Below, one piece after another: positions 10,591 to 21,865 of a stretch of 64,000 nucleotides of DNA. The stretch spans positions 3,286,001 through 3,350,000 of the forward strand of contig JAPNXP010000015.1 of assembly GCA_028753945.1 (NCBI GenBank), given 5' to 3'. A model generated the notes under the pieces. The model saw only the letters and a list, made by a program, of their open reading frames with translations. It had not been told where the DNA came from and searched no databases. How positions within the stretch are numbered: position 1 is the stretch's first letter; every line of letters starts with the position of its first letter. The position numbers were made by a program, and so were the translations under genes. The stretch is from Hexactinellida sp. DTS-2022 (taxonomy: Eukaryota > Porifera > Hexactinellida).

Positions 10591-11956
10591 ATGGCCTCGC
10601 TAGACAAGTCTCCCCTTAAGATCTGCGTAACCGGTGCGGGCGGTCAGATCGCGTACTCCCTGCTATACCTGATATCGGACGGGAAGATGTTCGGGCCATC
10701 CCAGCCCGTATCTCTAACTCTGCTGGAGATCCCTATCGTGTTGGAGGCTGTGAGGGGGGTGGTGCTGGAGTTGGAGGATTGTGCGCTTCCGCTGCTGAAA
10801 TCCGCGATTCCAACCGCAGACCCGAGGGTATGTTAAAATTACAAATGTGTGTTATACGAACTGTGCCCCCCCCCGATTAATTAAACAAATGTAAGTCATA
10901 ACTTTGCATTCAATTACTTTATTCGTATTTATTGCAATCTAATTAAACTGCAATATGTACATTAATGGTACCAAAATTGTGTTAATAATAGAGATACTAC
11001 TTCTAATAAGCGAACTCAACTTAATACCGATCCTATGTAAGTTGTTACATTGAAACCATTGGCCTTCTTCAATTTTCACGTTAATTTTTCACAATAGGCA
11101 GACCTGACTGTATATCATTGGCATTAATGCTGATGATCATTCTATTATTGTTAACTGCTACTATTTCTATTTATAGGTCGCGTTTGATAAAGTTGACGTT
11201 GTGATTATGGTCGGGGCCTTCCCTCGCAAGGAGGGCATGGAGAGAGCAGAGCTGCTGCAGAAGAACGCCGGAATATTCAAAGAGCACGGGGCTCTCATAA
11301 ACGAGGTCGCGAAGAAGGAAGTTAAGGTGTTAGTAGTCGGTAATCCCGCGAACACAAACTGTCTTATCACCAGCACACTTGCCCCATCCATTCCAAAGTG
11401 TAACTTCAGTTGTCTGACTCGTCTCGACCATAACAGGGCCGTAGCACAAACAGCAAGCAAGCTAGGGATACCAACGAGTGACGTCAAGAAGATAACCATA
11501 TGGGGGAACCACTCCAATACACAGTTCCCAGATTTAGCGCATAGCGAGGTATATATGGGTGGACATAGAAAACCTGCTTTATTAGCGCTGTCTGATGACG
11601 CGTGGGTTCATGGTGAATTTATAACAACAGTGCAAATGCGTGGGGCTGCCATTATAAAGGCGAGAAAGCTATCTTCTGCTATGTCGGCTGCACAAGCGAT
11701 TTGTGATCACATGCGAGATTGGTTCTCGGGAACCATGGATGATAACTGGGTGTCTATGGGTGTGTGTTCTGATGGGAACCCGTATGGTGTGGCTGAGGGT
11801 CTGATATTCTCTTTCCCAGTTGTGATAAAGAATGGAAATTGGGAGATTGTGCCTGGACTTAAGATATCGGATTTCGCTCGTGGGAAGTTAGAATCTACTG
11901 CGAAGGAGCTGGAAGAGGAGAAGGCTGTTGCTTTTGAGTTCTTAGGCGTTAAATAG
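10591..11956 (+). CDS. MDH1: Cytosolic malate dehydrogenase
   Basis: Two exons (10591-10827, 11177-11956) join in phase 0 to give 338 residues, close to the ~334 of animal MDH1. The enzyme interconverts malate and oxaloacetate with NAD in the cytosol and serves the malate-aspartate shuttle. Visible motifs: the NAD-binding GAGGQI loop (residues 15-20), [11 protein letters not shown] with substrate-binding Arg96, the LTRLDHNRA segment with further substrate arginines, and IWGNHS with catalytic His191. It begins [18 protein letters not shown] with no mitochondrial presequence, which supports the cytosolic form. Exon 1 is more GC-rich than surrounding DNA, as expected for a highly expressed gene. 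The single intron (10828-11176) is unremarkable. Confidence 0.95.
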
Positions 11957-12263
11957 TCACCGTTAGTTAGTTAGGTTTGTAGGTAGTTATATTTAGAAAA
12001 ACGTTGAGTTAATTGTGTGAATCGATTATTATTTAGTTATTCCTAAGAGTGTAGTAGAATTTATAGTATATTTATTTCAGGTGTTTAGCAATGAAAATCT
12101 AATTATAACCCGTAAATCCTTTATCTAGGGGTTTAAACATTATATCCAGGGAATTATTGTAAGGTTAATTTTCAAATGAAACATTATTTATTGTGTATTA
12201 TAAAAGAGCAAATATACATGTGGTAATAAGGAATATACAATACAGAATTAAAATAAAACATGA
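11957..12263. other. Intergenic space between two convergent genes
   Basis: AT-rich sequence holding the 3' ends of the malate dehydrogenase gene (+) and the 7TM gene (-). I see no repeat or further coding region in it. Confidence 0.5.
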
Positions 12264-13304
12264 TTAATGTTGAATTAGACCCTCAGTCAAATGGCTGTTT
12301 TCCCTCATGTTCATATTGTGAAATTGTTTCTTCACTTTGGTTAATAGCCAGTATGTAGTCGAGCAGATTAATCCCGCAACCATTATGATCAATGGAATGT
12401 AAAGTATATTAATGATTATGCTCAAAATGGATAGTACGTGATTGGTTCGATCGGGACCCATTTCTAATAAGTGAATTTGTAGAGGTAAGTCATAATCATG
12501 ATTATTATCTGGACAATTTATGGTGGCAACTTCTATGTAGGTTCTTAGCCACTTAATCGGGACAGAAATTAAGAAGAATGAAAAGCCAATGAAAAATGAG
12601 ATGAATATCTTTCGATTTGTTGACTTCTTTTCTTGCCAGTTTGTTTGGGATTTTAAACTCGAGTTTAAAAACTCGTGAAGCTTATCTTTAATAATTCGAT
12701 AGAGATATATTTCACTGCGAATTAGCCAAATATATTCCATGAAAATGCACGCTATTATGAACATTTCCACCCAAATATACGAGTTTTCAAATAATCTTAC
12801 AATTAATAAGAAAGGTAGTTTGATTACTAAGTTGATGATAACTAGAATTCTCACAAGTCTGAGATCTTTCGATCTTGAATAAAGTTTCTGAAAGAATATT
12901 GTGATAATGTTCACAAAGGAAATGGTCATGAGGATACACAAGTTCGATAAACCTTCATATAAGTGGTTTAATTCAATGAAATTTTCTGTACAATTTATTT
13001 CAATTTGGGTCGGGTATAACTTAAATTCTTGTGCTGTGTGAAAGAGAGGTGTTAAAGTTCCAAAAATTAGAATTATTAGGAACAGAGCAGTTTTTTTAAT
13101 TTCACTTATTTTTGTAAGTCGTGATAACCATGCAACTTGTACTTTCCGATTATAGACGAATATTAGATTTCCAATGAGTAAAGGTATCCAAATACTTGAT
13201 AGGGTAATTATTAATGTTACGAATACAATGGAAAATTTATCTGTTATGTCTTTTACAATGTTCAGAGTATGGTTGGTCATTTTATCAGTGTTAAATTCAC
13301 GCAA
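12264..13304 (-). CDS. Seven-transmembrane protein of unknown family (copy 1 of a divergent pair)
   Basis: Intronless, 346 residues. About seven hydrophobic segments can be placed near residues 24-50, 69-92, 118-142, 149-173, 176-196, 233-255 and 288-323. Between segments 2 and 3 is a polar loop with a cysteine and a possible N-glycosylation site (INCTEN), and between 6 and 7 another loop with a cysteine (TINCPDN). The cytoplasm-like tail ends LTEGLIQH. I do not recognise a named receptor family, and no DRY or NPxxY motif is visible. It shares topology, loop cysteines and the tail motif with the neighbour at 13700, so the two are probably ancient paralogues. An alternative start is the internal Met at residue 8 (MTNHTLN). 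Confidence 0.75.
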   Translation of the reverse strand: MREFNTDKMTNHTLNIVKDITDKFSIVFVTLIITLSSIWIPLLIGNLIFVYNRKVQVAWLSRLTKISEIKKTALFLIILIFGTLTPLFHTAQEFKLYPTQIEINCTENFIELNHLYEGLSNLCILMTISFVNIITIFFQKLYSRSKDLRLVRILVIINLVIKLPFLLIVRLFENSYIWVEMFIIACIFMEYIWLIRSEIYLYRIIKDKLHEFLNSSLKSQTNWQEKKSTNRKIFISFFIGFSFFLISVPIKWLRTYIEVATINCPDNNHDYDLPLQIHLLEMGPDRTNHVLSILSIIINILYIPLIIMVAGLICSTTYWLLTKVKKQFHNMNMRENSHLTEGLIQH

Positions 13305-13699
13305 TTAAATATAATTATTTAAACTATTAGCTTCAATTTAGCCTTTATATATGCCTCCATTTTGTTAGTAATATCGTATTCGCTCCATTTATGAAGTTGC
13401 TTCACATAGTTATTTCTAAGTGAAACTAAAAGTATTTTACAAAACTTTCCAACAGGGGGGGTAATATCCTTTATCAACCTAAATCATTTAATTTGCCAAA
13501 TGCTTAGCTAAGTTGTTTGTTTATTAGTAATTACAGGGAGTTATTGCTAAAATAATTCAAATTCAAATTACTTGATAATCACCTCCGGCAATAACCCTAT
13601 AATATGTTAAATTTATCCCTATCTTATGGATTTATATATACTGTAGTATTTAAAAAACACATAATATTTATAAGATTTTAATTTTTAACCATCATCTAT
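13305..13699. promoter_or_regulatory. Shared upstream region of the divergent 7TM genes
   Basis: This 395-bp gap contains the 5' ends of both oppositely oriented 7TM genes and so must hold both promoters. A weak inverted repeat pairs AGGGAGTTATTGC near 13536 with GCAATAACCCT near 13589. No MITE is visible. Confidence 0.4.
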
Positions 13700-14827
13700 T
13701 TGAAACTTCCAATGCATACCCAGCACAATTTTGAAAGTCATAACACTAAATTTATTCTACATTTTGCTTCATTTTGTACGAGAATAGCATTACTATTCGT
13801 AGCCTTGTGTATTTCTCTTTGTATAATATGGATAATGTACTTGTCTAGTCAGATTTGTTCATCTTTATGTCGCAAGGTAAAACCACGTGTAGACACAAGT
13901 GAACTTGGCATTGTTAAGAAAGCCAAAATTATCTTAGAACCAACTCAAAACTTTATTCTTTTCGTGGCTTGTATAGCTGTTACACTTTCGTTAGCGTTTT
14001 TTATGATAAGCTCTTACGAAATTGGAAAAGGATTAGGCCCTCTCATTCGAAACTCATCACGGATAAATTGTGATCCTTCATCGAATAATGAAAATAAAGG
14101 CGTACTTATTAGTAGAATTGTTTACAATGGTTATTCGCTTGTATTCGCAAGCTGTTTTATACGCTTGATACACATCCTAATCAACTTGTACATCAAGACG
14201 TACAACTCTAATTCCGTTAAGAATCAAGTTAAATCTCACACAGTTGTAATGTCAATATTCGCTTGCGTGGCTCTACTAGGTATCACCATTACCTGTAGTG
14301 CGTTCTACACTTCAGTAGCTGTTTGGTTTTCTATTTTAGTTCAGTCGCTGATTTTGTATTATAAAGTATACAAGTTTAATCGCTTGTTATTGAAGCATCA
14401 GGAAGATGCCATCGACTTATACCAAAATATAAATTTACGGAATGAATTACGACGTACAAGGTTTGAATTTATCTTCCTCGCGATTCCTATTTGCGGAATT
14501 TGTATCCTCGCAATATTTCTGTTCGCGTGTACAATTGCTTTATCTAGCTTCTATGTGACATTGGCCGAATGTTCCCATTTGTACAGTCTATTTAATACTG
14601 AAATTACAAAGCATGTATCGTATTTACATCAGGTTTTCTTCATCGTCACCTTGGAATATATGACATTCATTATGTGTACTACCATTTCATTGGTTTTTAT
14701 ATTTTCAGTTGGGTTGTACACGTTCTATTTCTTCACCAAACTAATTAGTTGCATCCCAGAAAAGAAAGAGTCTACTGTGTATAAAGATTTAACGGAACCA
14801 TTATTGGAAAACCACTATTTGTCTTAA
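13700..14827 (+). CDS. Seven-transmembrane protein of unknown family (copy 2 of a divergent pair)
   Basis: Intronless, 375 residues. Hydrophobic segments lie near residues 18-50, 83-107, 140-165, 180-201, 203-222, 253-286 and 304-346. The loop after segment 2 has N-glycosylation potential and a cysteine (RNSSRINCDPSS), and the loop after segment 6 has another cysteine (LAECSHLY). The tail ends DLTEPLLENHYLS, which contains an acidic dileucine-like signal and parallels LTEGLIQH in the neighbour. These shared features, the similar length and the head-to-head arrangement suggest an old inverted duplication. It may be a chemosensory or other G-protein-coupled-type receptor, but no signature of a named class is present. 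The Met at residue 5 is an alternative start. Confidence 0.75.
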   Translation: MKLPMHTQHNFESHNTKFILHFASFCTRIALLFVALCISLCIIWIMYLSSQICSSLCRKVKPRVDTSELGIVKKAKIILEPTQNFILFVACIAVTLSLAFFMISSYEIGKGLGPLIRNSSRINCDPSSNNENKGVLISRIVYNGYSLVFASCFIRLIHILINLYIKTYNSNSVKNQVKSHTVVMSIFACVALLGITITCSAFYTSVAVWFSILVQSLILYYKVYKFNRLLLKHQEDAIDLYQNINLRNELRRTRFEFIFLAIPICGICILAIFLFACTIALSSFYVTLAECSHLYSLFNTEITKHVSYLHQVFFIVTLEYMTFIMCTTISLVFIFSVGLYTFYFFTKLISCIPEKKESTVYKDLTEPLLENHYLS

Positions 14828-15306
14828 TTTAAACCCCCATCAGTTTGTTTATGTGGTTAATTAATTAATGTTTACATTTATTATGATTCGATTATTTTTT
14901 GTATATTTGTAAAAAGATATATTTAAAACTGCTCACAATTTCACATTTTTGATGAAATGTAAATTGAGTGTTGAATGAAGAACTTATAACTAGGATTACT
15001 ATAGCATAATTAACCTGGAACAAATTTGTTAAATTAGCTATTCAAGGATAATGAGTTCCGGCTGGGATAAATATGACAAGCCAAAACAAATTGGTTCATA
15101 TGTATATAGCATAGTCTAATTCAGTCATGCTAATTTGCTAATGATATACAATAAAATCCCCTTTATAACAAAATACCCGCTTTAACAAAGTTATACTACA
15201 TATATGTATTATATTTCCCATACGGATAAAATAGTTAATTTTACTCTGCTTACATGCTTAACGAGAGTTTGCTGTTTATAGTTCGATAATTAGATCCGCT
15301 ATTACA
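14828..15306. other. Intergenic, with a possible diverged MITE
   Basis: Mostly AT-rich. Near 15148-15285 the sequence AAAATCCCCTTTATAAC and the right end TTAACGAGAGTTTGCTG resemble the family A/G element style, but no intact ends can be assigned. Confidence 0.3.
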
Positions 15307-15591
15307 ATGAGTCGCTTACAATCTCTGATAAAATCACTTTTGAATGAACTCACCAAACTTGAATCTTCAGGTAAACAAGTTATAATTAAAGACTTATTAA
15401 ATACCAGATTTTTCTCTACAAATACAGTGACACAATCAAGAAATGAGATATTTATCAGTGCTTACACTGATTATATTACAAGCGAGACGGAGTTGAGGAA
15501 ATTAAATGGAAAATATGCTAAAGGAGAAAGGAGTATTGAACAAACTGCAAACATAGTTGGACTTAAATTACCCGAAGTTAAACAATATTAG
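15307..15591 (+). CDS. FMC1: FMC1-like ATP synthase assembly factor
   Basis: Intronless, 94 residues. The C-terminal KGERSIEQTANIVGLKLP closely follows the conserved KGERSVEE..GLVGLKLP of animal FMC1 (C7orf55), a small mitochondrial LYR-type protein needed for assembly or stability of the F1 part of ATP synthase. The basic N-terminus (MSRLQSLIKSLLNELTKL) fits an LYR-like first helix. Length is slightly under the human protein (~113). No cleavable presequence is obvious. Confidence 0.8.
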   Translation: MSRLQSLIKSLLNELTKLESSGKQVIIKDLLNTRFFSTNTVTQSRNEIFISAYTDYITSETELRKLNGKYAKGERSIEQTANIVGLKLPEVKQY

Positions 15592-16160
15592 TTTGTATTC
15601 CTATTTTTATCATGGTTTTCCAAGTAAGTAATTACATAATTACATTTGTGAATAATAATGTTGATAGGAAATTACCTGTTTGTTGCATTATCAACAATAT
15701 TATAAATTTGCATATTATATCGTCAGTGTTTCTAATACTAATTTTGTCATTTTAGTGGAAAAGAAAATATTACATAAACACGAGTGCACCGTAAACTTTT
15801 AATATGTAATCAATTCTATTGATAAAGTTTGTATGATGTTATCAGTATTTTATCCGCCTTGGGTAACTTAAGAATTTAAATATTTCTGTTTTGCAAAGTT
15901 GGTAAATTCCTGGAAAATATCACTCCCTTTGTCTTGTGTCCCAAAATTGAAGTTTTCATTAATTTTTTTCCAAAAATTAATATTTCTGTTTGCAAAATTA
16001 CAAAAACTCTCGAAATTAAATTGTATCTTGTTGGAATTAGTATTAGAGATCAGTATTAAGAAATTAAACTCGATACTTTTGATGGTATATGTTGGGATAT
16101 ATACAATTACCTGAGAGTAGTAATATTTACATTGGACACAGGAATTATCGATATCATGTT
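15592..16160. other. Intergenic AT-rich sequence
   Basis: I see no gene or recognisable repeat here. A 71-codon open frame at 15899-16114 is low-complexity (Leu, Lys, Ile, Phe) and not convincing. Confidence 0.4.
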
Positions 16161-16312
16161 ACCTAAGTTGATTAGTACGAACACCAGGGGACCGTCAAAA
16201 TGCGTTCGCCTTATCCGGAATTCGTATTAACCAATATCATTTGTATTGAAAGCCTTTGAAGGGGACTGAATAGTGTTCGTATTAACCGTGTTCGTACTAA
16301 CGAGGTTTACTG
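16161..16312. mobile_element. Family A MITE upstream of the TEX36-like gene
   Basis: Left part ATTAGTACGAACACCAGGGG, right part TTCGTACTAACGAGGTTTAC then TG and TA. It ends 45 bp before the next start codon, so it lies in the promoter or 5' leader of that gene. Confidence 0.7.
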
Positions 16313-16356
16313 TAACCAACTTAGCTCTGCCTTTATTTAACAAACTATAGCACATT

Positions 16357-16941
16357 ATGAGCACAGAAGTTCTAGTCTCCAACAACAAGGGTATATGGCA
16401 TCCCTCCGGATACCACGGAGCGTATATGAGCAGAACCAGACTCGATTTCGACAACACGTTTAGGAAGGTCTCAAAGCCAATCCCTCCTTCACAATTCGAG
16501 AACCGATACACTGTCCATTCATCCCACCACCCTTTCTCTTCACACGATAATAGACACGTGTTTCAAAATCACGGGAGTTATTTCGGTAGAGACACACTTA
16601 TAGGCAAACGCAAGGTATCTGGTCGTAGCTATTCAGCTCAGAAGGGGATTTTAAACTGGAGACCAGAGTTCGAAAATAAAGTATATAAAGGTTCCGAAAA
16701 CATACCTCACCTCGCAGCCAGGGATCCTCTATTCATCCACAAAGACCACACGATATTCCCTTGTTCCCAAATCGCGCTTAGAAGCGCCTATCAAGATGCA
16801 TACGGTAATGAACCGCAGTTTCGCATGTATAGAGCACCACACGAGTTTGATATCGAACCAATTATGAAGTCTACCTATAAAAAGGCTTACAACGGGTCAA
16901 ATAACAACCTCCCTTGGACATCCAGATATTCTACTCACTAA
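16357..16941 (+). CDS. TEX36-like ciliary/sperm protein
   Basis: Intronless, 194 residues. The core HPFSSHDNRHVFQNHGSY resembles the conserved FPFSVHDNRH...SGCYLD segment of vertebrate TEX36, and the N-terminal KGIWHPSGYHG parallels its DGRWFPHIG start. The rest (ILNWRPEFENKVYKG, LRSAYQDAYG, MKSTYKKAYNG) is rich in Tyr, Asn and Lys, the style of small axonemal microtubule-associated proteins. No catalytic motif, signal peptide or membrane segment is visible. I infer a role in cilia or sperm; the function of TEX36 itself is poorly established. Confidence 0.6.
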   Translation: MSTEVLVSNNKGIWHPSGYHGAYMSRTRLDFDNTFRKVSKPIPPSQFENRYTVHSSHHPFSSHDNRHVFQNHGSYFGRDTLIGKRKVSGRSYSAQKGILNWRPEFENKVYKGSENIPHLAARDPLFIHKDHTIFPCSQIALRSAYQDAYGNEPQFRMYRAPHEFDIEPIMKSTYKKAYNGSNNNLPWTSRYSTH

Positions 16942-17032
16942 CCTTACAATAAATACAACACGTATCACTTATTTTCTTGAATAGTTATTTATGCGATATT
17001 TATGAAAAAATGTAACATTTATAGTAGAGTAA

Positions 17033-18675
17033 TTATAATGTGAGTAAGATTGGAATTCTTGGGTTATTAATGCCTAACACTGAGTTACCTGTCAATAGAG
17101 AACTATTAGACAGATAGAAAAGTCCATTTCCATTACTCTCCCTTCGAAATAACTTTAATATTAAATTCGGGCTTGGATTCCAATAGGGTTTTTCATTGAA
17201 AAAATCTGCTTCATTGAATTTTTCTAATTCACCGATTATGTAAGTTTCATCTGAGTATATTCTCCATAACACTTTGAAAAAATAACATTCTTTAAAAGTG
17301 AAATGTCTGTGGAAGAGCCCAATTGGAAGCAAGCTTGGGTCGAAACGAATGATTTTAACAGCCAAAAATAGGTATACCGACCATAGGTTTTGTATTGAAT
17401 CTAGGATAACTACGTCATAGTCAATGAGGGCTTTAAAATTCTGGATTTTACTTTGTAGAACTTGTACAATAAGTGTCTCTAAGTCGAGAGCCCGTATATC
17501 CATACGCTGGTATATGGGGTTAATAACAGATTGTATGAGTGAGCATCTCTTTAGCTCTATTGCTATGAGATAGTTAGTGTCTGTAACCGCATTTGAAGAG
17601 CTGTCTACAAGGATGTCTTCTCGCGAAAATAAATTCGATAAACTGCCTTCTGTATTAATTCTATCCACATGTTCTCTCTCACACAATTCTAGAAGGAACA
17701 GTATTATTTTAAAAATTATCAAATTTAATTAAGATCAGATTTCTACCACTTAGTTTGTACGTAGTTAATTGGCATTAACCTTACCAGACAGTTATAACAC
17801 GTGTACTGTTATATAAGATATGTTTGGCTATGGTTGTGTAGTCAAAACGATGTATCGCGATCCAACTATAGTGCCAAAAATATATATTGGATACCGGATT
17901 GTTTATGACAAAAAATTTAATTTGATTGCTCGGTGATAGATTATAATTTTGGACAAAAGGGAAAAGTTTGAATTCCTAGGGTTAAGGTAACATATTGTTA
18001 CTTGTAAGCATATACTTATACAAATAGCCGACACATACCTGCTAATACTTGAGTATTGACTTGTTCCTGCATTACAGTGGGATTAGCTTTGAAGTTAATA
18101 CAAACAATACAGAGTCCGGTATTGATAATAGTTTGTGTTTTCTCTTTCAATGCACCCGATACAGTTAGCTTCGGATAAGGAGAGTGTAGCTCAAAAGAGA
18201 ACCTTAAGAAATAGCACTCATTACTGTCAATAGGATTGAAAATAACCGTAGAATGACATAGGATTGGGTCTTGTATTGAACTGTCAATTGTATCCAATTC
18301 GTAAGGACATCCGAATACGATCAGTCTGTCTAATTCAGGATAAGACACAATGTTTATGTCCATATAAGGTAAATATATTTCAAACATTTCGACTGTGCGT
18401 ATCCTCCTGAAAACTTTCCTGAAATCTGTTTCCCAAATAGTGAGTGTGTATTTATATATCAAATCTGTGTTTTGATTATTGACATTGTATGAGACTAGGC
18501 GAATGCCATCTTGTAGGAATCCGAGTATTATCTCTCCTTTTAGGTCTCTTTTCGCTGAGCTCTTCGAAGTGTAGAATCTCTGAATTGAAATCTTTCTACG
18601 CTTTATCTTGGGGTGTGTCCCTTCCCTCACTAACCCTCTCTGTCTGTCCTCTATATACTTCAATAGGGTACTCAT
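17033..18675 (-). CDS. DCAF15-like substrate receptor
   Basis: Two exons on the minus strand (18675-18039, then 17688-17033) join in phase 1 (GCAG|GTATGT donor, TTCCTTCTAG acceptor) to give 430 residues. The first exon has the pattern of the DCAF15 N-terminal domain: GEIILGFLQDGIRLVSYN, YKYTLTIWETDFRKVFRR, LDRLIVFGCPYE, LRFSFELHSPYPKLTVSG and INTGLCIVCINF. DCAF15 is a DDB1-CUL4 ubiquitin-ligase receptor. The second exon (DLETLIVQVLQSK, SVYLFLAVKIIRF) would be its C-terminal half. The protein is shorter than human DCAF15 (~600), with less linker. DET1 was considered and fits less well. Assignment rests on remembered patterns only. Confidence 0.55.
17845..17990. repeat. Diverged repeat shared with 52296-52463
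   Basis: In the DCAF15-like intergenic/intron side, GGATACCGGATTGTTTATG followed later by GGAAAAGTTTGAATTCCTAG resembles GTCGCCGGATTATATATGG and GGAGAAAGTTTGAATACCTAG at the other locus. The actual position straddles the intron of the DCAF15-like gene. The ends are undefined. Confidence 0.35.
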
Positions 18676-18700
18676 GCTATTGTCTAAACACTGTTAATTA

Positions 18701-18852
18701 GAGTGGACTCTTGTTATATGAACACTGATAAGACAAAAATGTCTAATTCCCCTAGCTTGTATTATTGCACGCAAGCAACTCCGATTAATACGAATTCCGG
18801 ATAATACGAACAAATATCGACGGTCCCCTCGTGTTCATATGAACGAAACTTG
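18701..18852. mobile_element. Family A MITE (long subtype), diverged
   Basis: GAGTGGACTCTTGTTATATG at the left, the CGAATTCCGGATAATACG and CGACGGTCCCC signatures inside, and TTCATATGAACGAAACTTG at the right. It starts 25 bp upstream of the DCAF15-like start codon. The rest of 18676-19068 is AT-rich with nothing else seen. Confidence 0.65.
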
Positions 18853-19068
18853 CATACTAAAGTTGTATTTCTATAAAGCTATAAATTTTAGGTTATTGGA
18901 GCGACAGTAGCTCCAATACGTTATATACTCTAAATTACTTCTCGAATTTATTCTCACAAAGTCATTAATTAAGAAATTGAAATAGAATTTATTCAATTAG
19001 AAAACATTTCTGCAAAATTATAATCACACGCTTGACGACCTATATTTGTTGTGTATATATGTAGCACC

Positions 19069-21588
19069 ATGGATTTAATCCACTTCGAAGTGCAACCTGG
19101 AGATGTGTTGAGTTTCGTTGAGAAAGTTCTTAATTACTCGAGTGAGTATGGCAAGCACACGAACAGATCTTATACAATCAGTAATATCTGCGGAGAACCA
19201 CAGAGCTACCCGAGTTATGGAGATTTCGTTACATCCATGGTACTACGTACTTATGGGGTATGGTGGAAGAAAGCACCAATGGCTAGTCTCCCTTTTGGTA
19301 AATCGCATAAAAAGGTAGTGAGTCAGGATTTCCTGGAGGTTTTATTCCACACTCAAATGTACCCCAGAGAAGTTAGAATATTTGAAACTTTTAACCCAGG
19401 TTGTTAACTTTATTACAAAATAATAACTTTTTTAGTTCCCCAAATGTTTTAATCTGAAAAAACATTAAAATGTGTATCATTAACTATTCAGGTAGCTAGT
19501 TCAACAAATCTTATAAATGGTACCTAAATTATCCATGGTCCACTTAGGTTGTGTTGTTCGGATCTACGCGTGTAACAGAGATCTCAATGATGACTTCAAG
19601 ACAGGAGAAATAAAATGGGCTTTGTTATGGGAAGGACCACCACAGTCCAAAGAGTGTAAATCCGAATCAAGAGTATTCTCTCCCAAATTGAATAAAATAG
19701 ATTTCCCTACAAATCTACTGAGAATAGAGTTCGACTGTCAGTACTCGGATTATTATACGGAATTAGACGGTATTGCTTTGGTTGGCACCAAACCTTCAGG
19801 CAAGCCAGATCTCAAAGACAGAGCTATTGGCTTTAAAATTGAGAACACAACAATGCTACTGAAACAGGTTAATAACATAATTAATATTACTTACTATTAT
19901 TAGTTAGTAATTTTAATTTGACAAACAACAACAACAACAACGACACATAATGGTATAATACTTAATGGTTTATCCAAGTGAATTAATTTCATGAAACTGA
20001 ATTTACAGATTATTTTGTAAAACGAGTAATGGGAGGGGATCTACAGAATGTTTGCTATTTGCTATAAGGGTCCACGGTTGGATAGTGGTGGAATAGCTGT
20101 CCTAATAGGAATGTACTAGTGCTATAATGACGTCACGTATCTAGGTGTCTACTGTTGAGTCTGTGAAGAAGGAAGATAAGCCTGCTCCCTCCGCTGCCAC
20201 TAATGAATTGGTAGATTATTTCTCTCGTCTGCCTAACGAGACTATTTCTAAAATACTGAGTTATTTGGATGTCAAAGATCTCTGTCGAGTTGCCAGTACG
20301 AACACACATTTCCTATATCTAGCTTACGACCCGTTGTTCTATAAGGAACTAGACCTACAGCCTTGTTGGGTCTCGCTTGACGACATCGCTCTGCAGTCTC
20401 TGCAGCTGAGAACTCAGAGCCTACAGAAAGTCAGCTTAAGCTGGACAGGTTGGTATCAATGCTATCTTATTGCATGTACATTAACTCAGGTGTATTTGCT
20501 TATTTCATAATGAAACAGCTGTTAAATTAATTTTTATAATATTAATCTTCAAAATATATTAATAACAACGCCCTATATATACGACTTTAAAACCTTCTAA
20601 ACCTGTGTTCTGATTTCAAATATTTATTTCCATAGTCCATTTTAGTCATTACCATTGTATATTACTCTATGACTCTTAATAATCCACCAGTGGGCAATGG
20701 ATACCAGGTGGACTATTAATTAAGAATAGCTATGCTATGGGAAATAACTTTGTACAGTAGAAGTATATTACTGAGTTATAATATGTTTTATATCTAGGAG
20801 CTGGCGGTCAGATATCCGAGAGTGTGTTTCACGAATTTATCTTTAACTGTGGAGCTACGTTAGAGATTCTCCGACTCGGTTGCTGTAGGTTTATAACTGG
20901 AGAGACCATAGAGCTTATTTCTAATACCACATGCAAGAGTCTTGTAGAGCTCGATTTACAGGCTTGTATTCATCTGAATCCATCCGCTTTTGTTCCGATT
21001 AAAAACCTAACTAAACTCAGGAAACTAGATTTGTATCGCTGTAACATTTCCGAAGAAGCTTTAGTTGAAATATTAAGAAACTGTGTTGAAATGGAGTATT
21101 TGAATTTAGGCGCTACTCAATTAGAGAACATGGACAATATTGCAATACAGCTAGGCAAAACATGCCATAGTCTCAAAGCGGTTGATATGTGGCGTAGTGG
21201 GTTAACAGGTCGAGGATTAGTCGCGTTATGCGAGTGTAAAGAGCTCCTGGAGATTGATGTGGGTTGGTCACAGGTTTTAAGGGAGTTATCAGCTATAGAT
21301 CAGCTGATTAAATCGTGTAGAAAACTGCGAAAACTGTTTTTAACAACATGTCGTGAATCTGATCCTGTATTGATAGAATCTATGGCTATTCATCTCCCAG
21401 ATTTGGAACAACTCGATTTACTTGGGAGTTCTTGTCTGAGTGTTGATTGCATTGAGAATTTATTCAAAAGGTGTAAGAAACTGGTGTTTATTGACCTATC
21501 GTTTTGTCGGAATTTTAGTATTGAAGTAGTTGAGACTTTAAGGAAGTCGTATTCTCGAATTGAAATAAAACGGAGCTTTCAAGACTGA
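19069..21588 (+). CDS. FBXL4: FBXL4, F-box and leucine-rich repeat protein
   Basis: Four exons (19069-19399, 19548-19867, 20145-20448, 20798-21588) with consistent phases give 581 residues, near the 621 of human FBXL4. The order is: a discoidin-like N-terminal domain (YSSEYGK, VLRTYGVWWKKAPMASLPF, MYPREVRIFETFNPG, IDFPTNLLRIEF, YYTELDGIALVG), an F-box (RLPNETISKILSYLDVKDLC), then leucine-rich repeats (LEILRLGCCRFITGETI, KLRKLDLYRC, EYLNLGATQL) ending VETLRKSYSRIEIKRSF. In animals FBXL4 is an SCF-type adaptor at mitochondria that restrains mitophagy by turnover of BNIP3/NIX. The ATG at 19069 is preferred over the upstream in-frame ATG at 19051 because the match to FBXL4 starts soon after. An (ACA)n tract near 19924-19945 lies in intron 2. 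Confidence 0.92.
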
Positions 21589-21865
21589 CTTAGACACCTG
21601 TTTGTGTGCTAGATATGTCACACTTGTATATTTTTGGATTTCGTATTTGTTTCATAGTTTTTAACACTCTATTTAAACGTATAATTTGTATACCTTTTAT
21701 TTAATCCAGCTCTAAATATATTTGCCTAAATCGCTAATTATTAACGGGATGATCAGAATAGGTTGGGTTTCTCGTTAATTTGCTATTAATTATTTTCTAA
21801 TTACGCCCAATTATTATATTTTACATTAAATTGTATTCTCTAATATTGTATTTAATACAGTGTAA

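Noticed and set aside
11167-11517. 116-codon minus-strand ORF
   Set aside because: Antisense shadow of malate dehydrogenase exon 2.
15899-16114. 71-codon ORF downstream of FMC1
   Set aside because: Low-complexity Leu/Lys/Ile/Phe sequence with no family features.
17033-18675. DET1 as identity for the two-exon minus-strand gene
   Set aside because: The order of the hydrophobic strands and the LRFSFELHS...INTGLCIVC segment fit DCAF15 better; DET1's characteristic C-terminal motifs are not seen.
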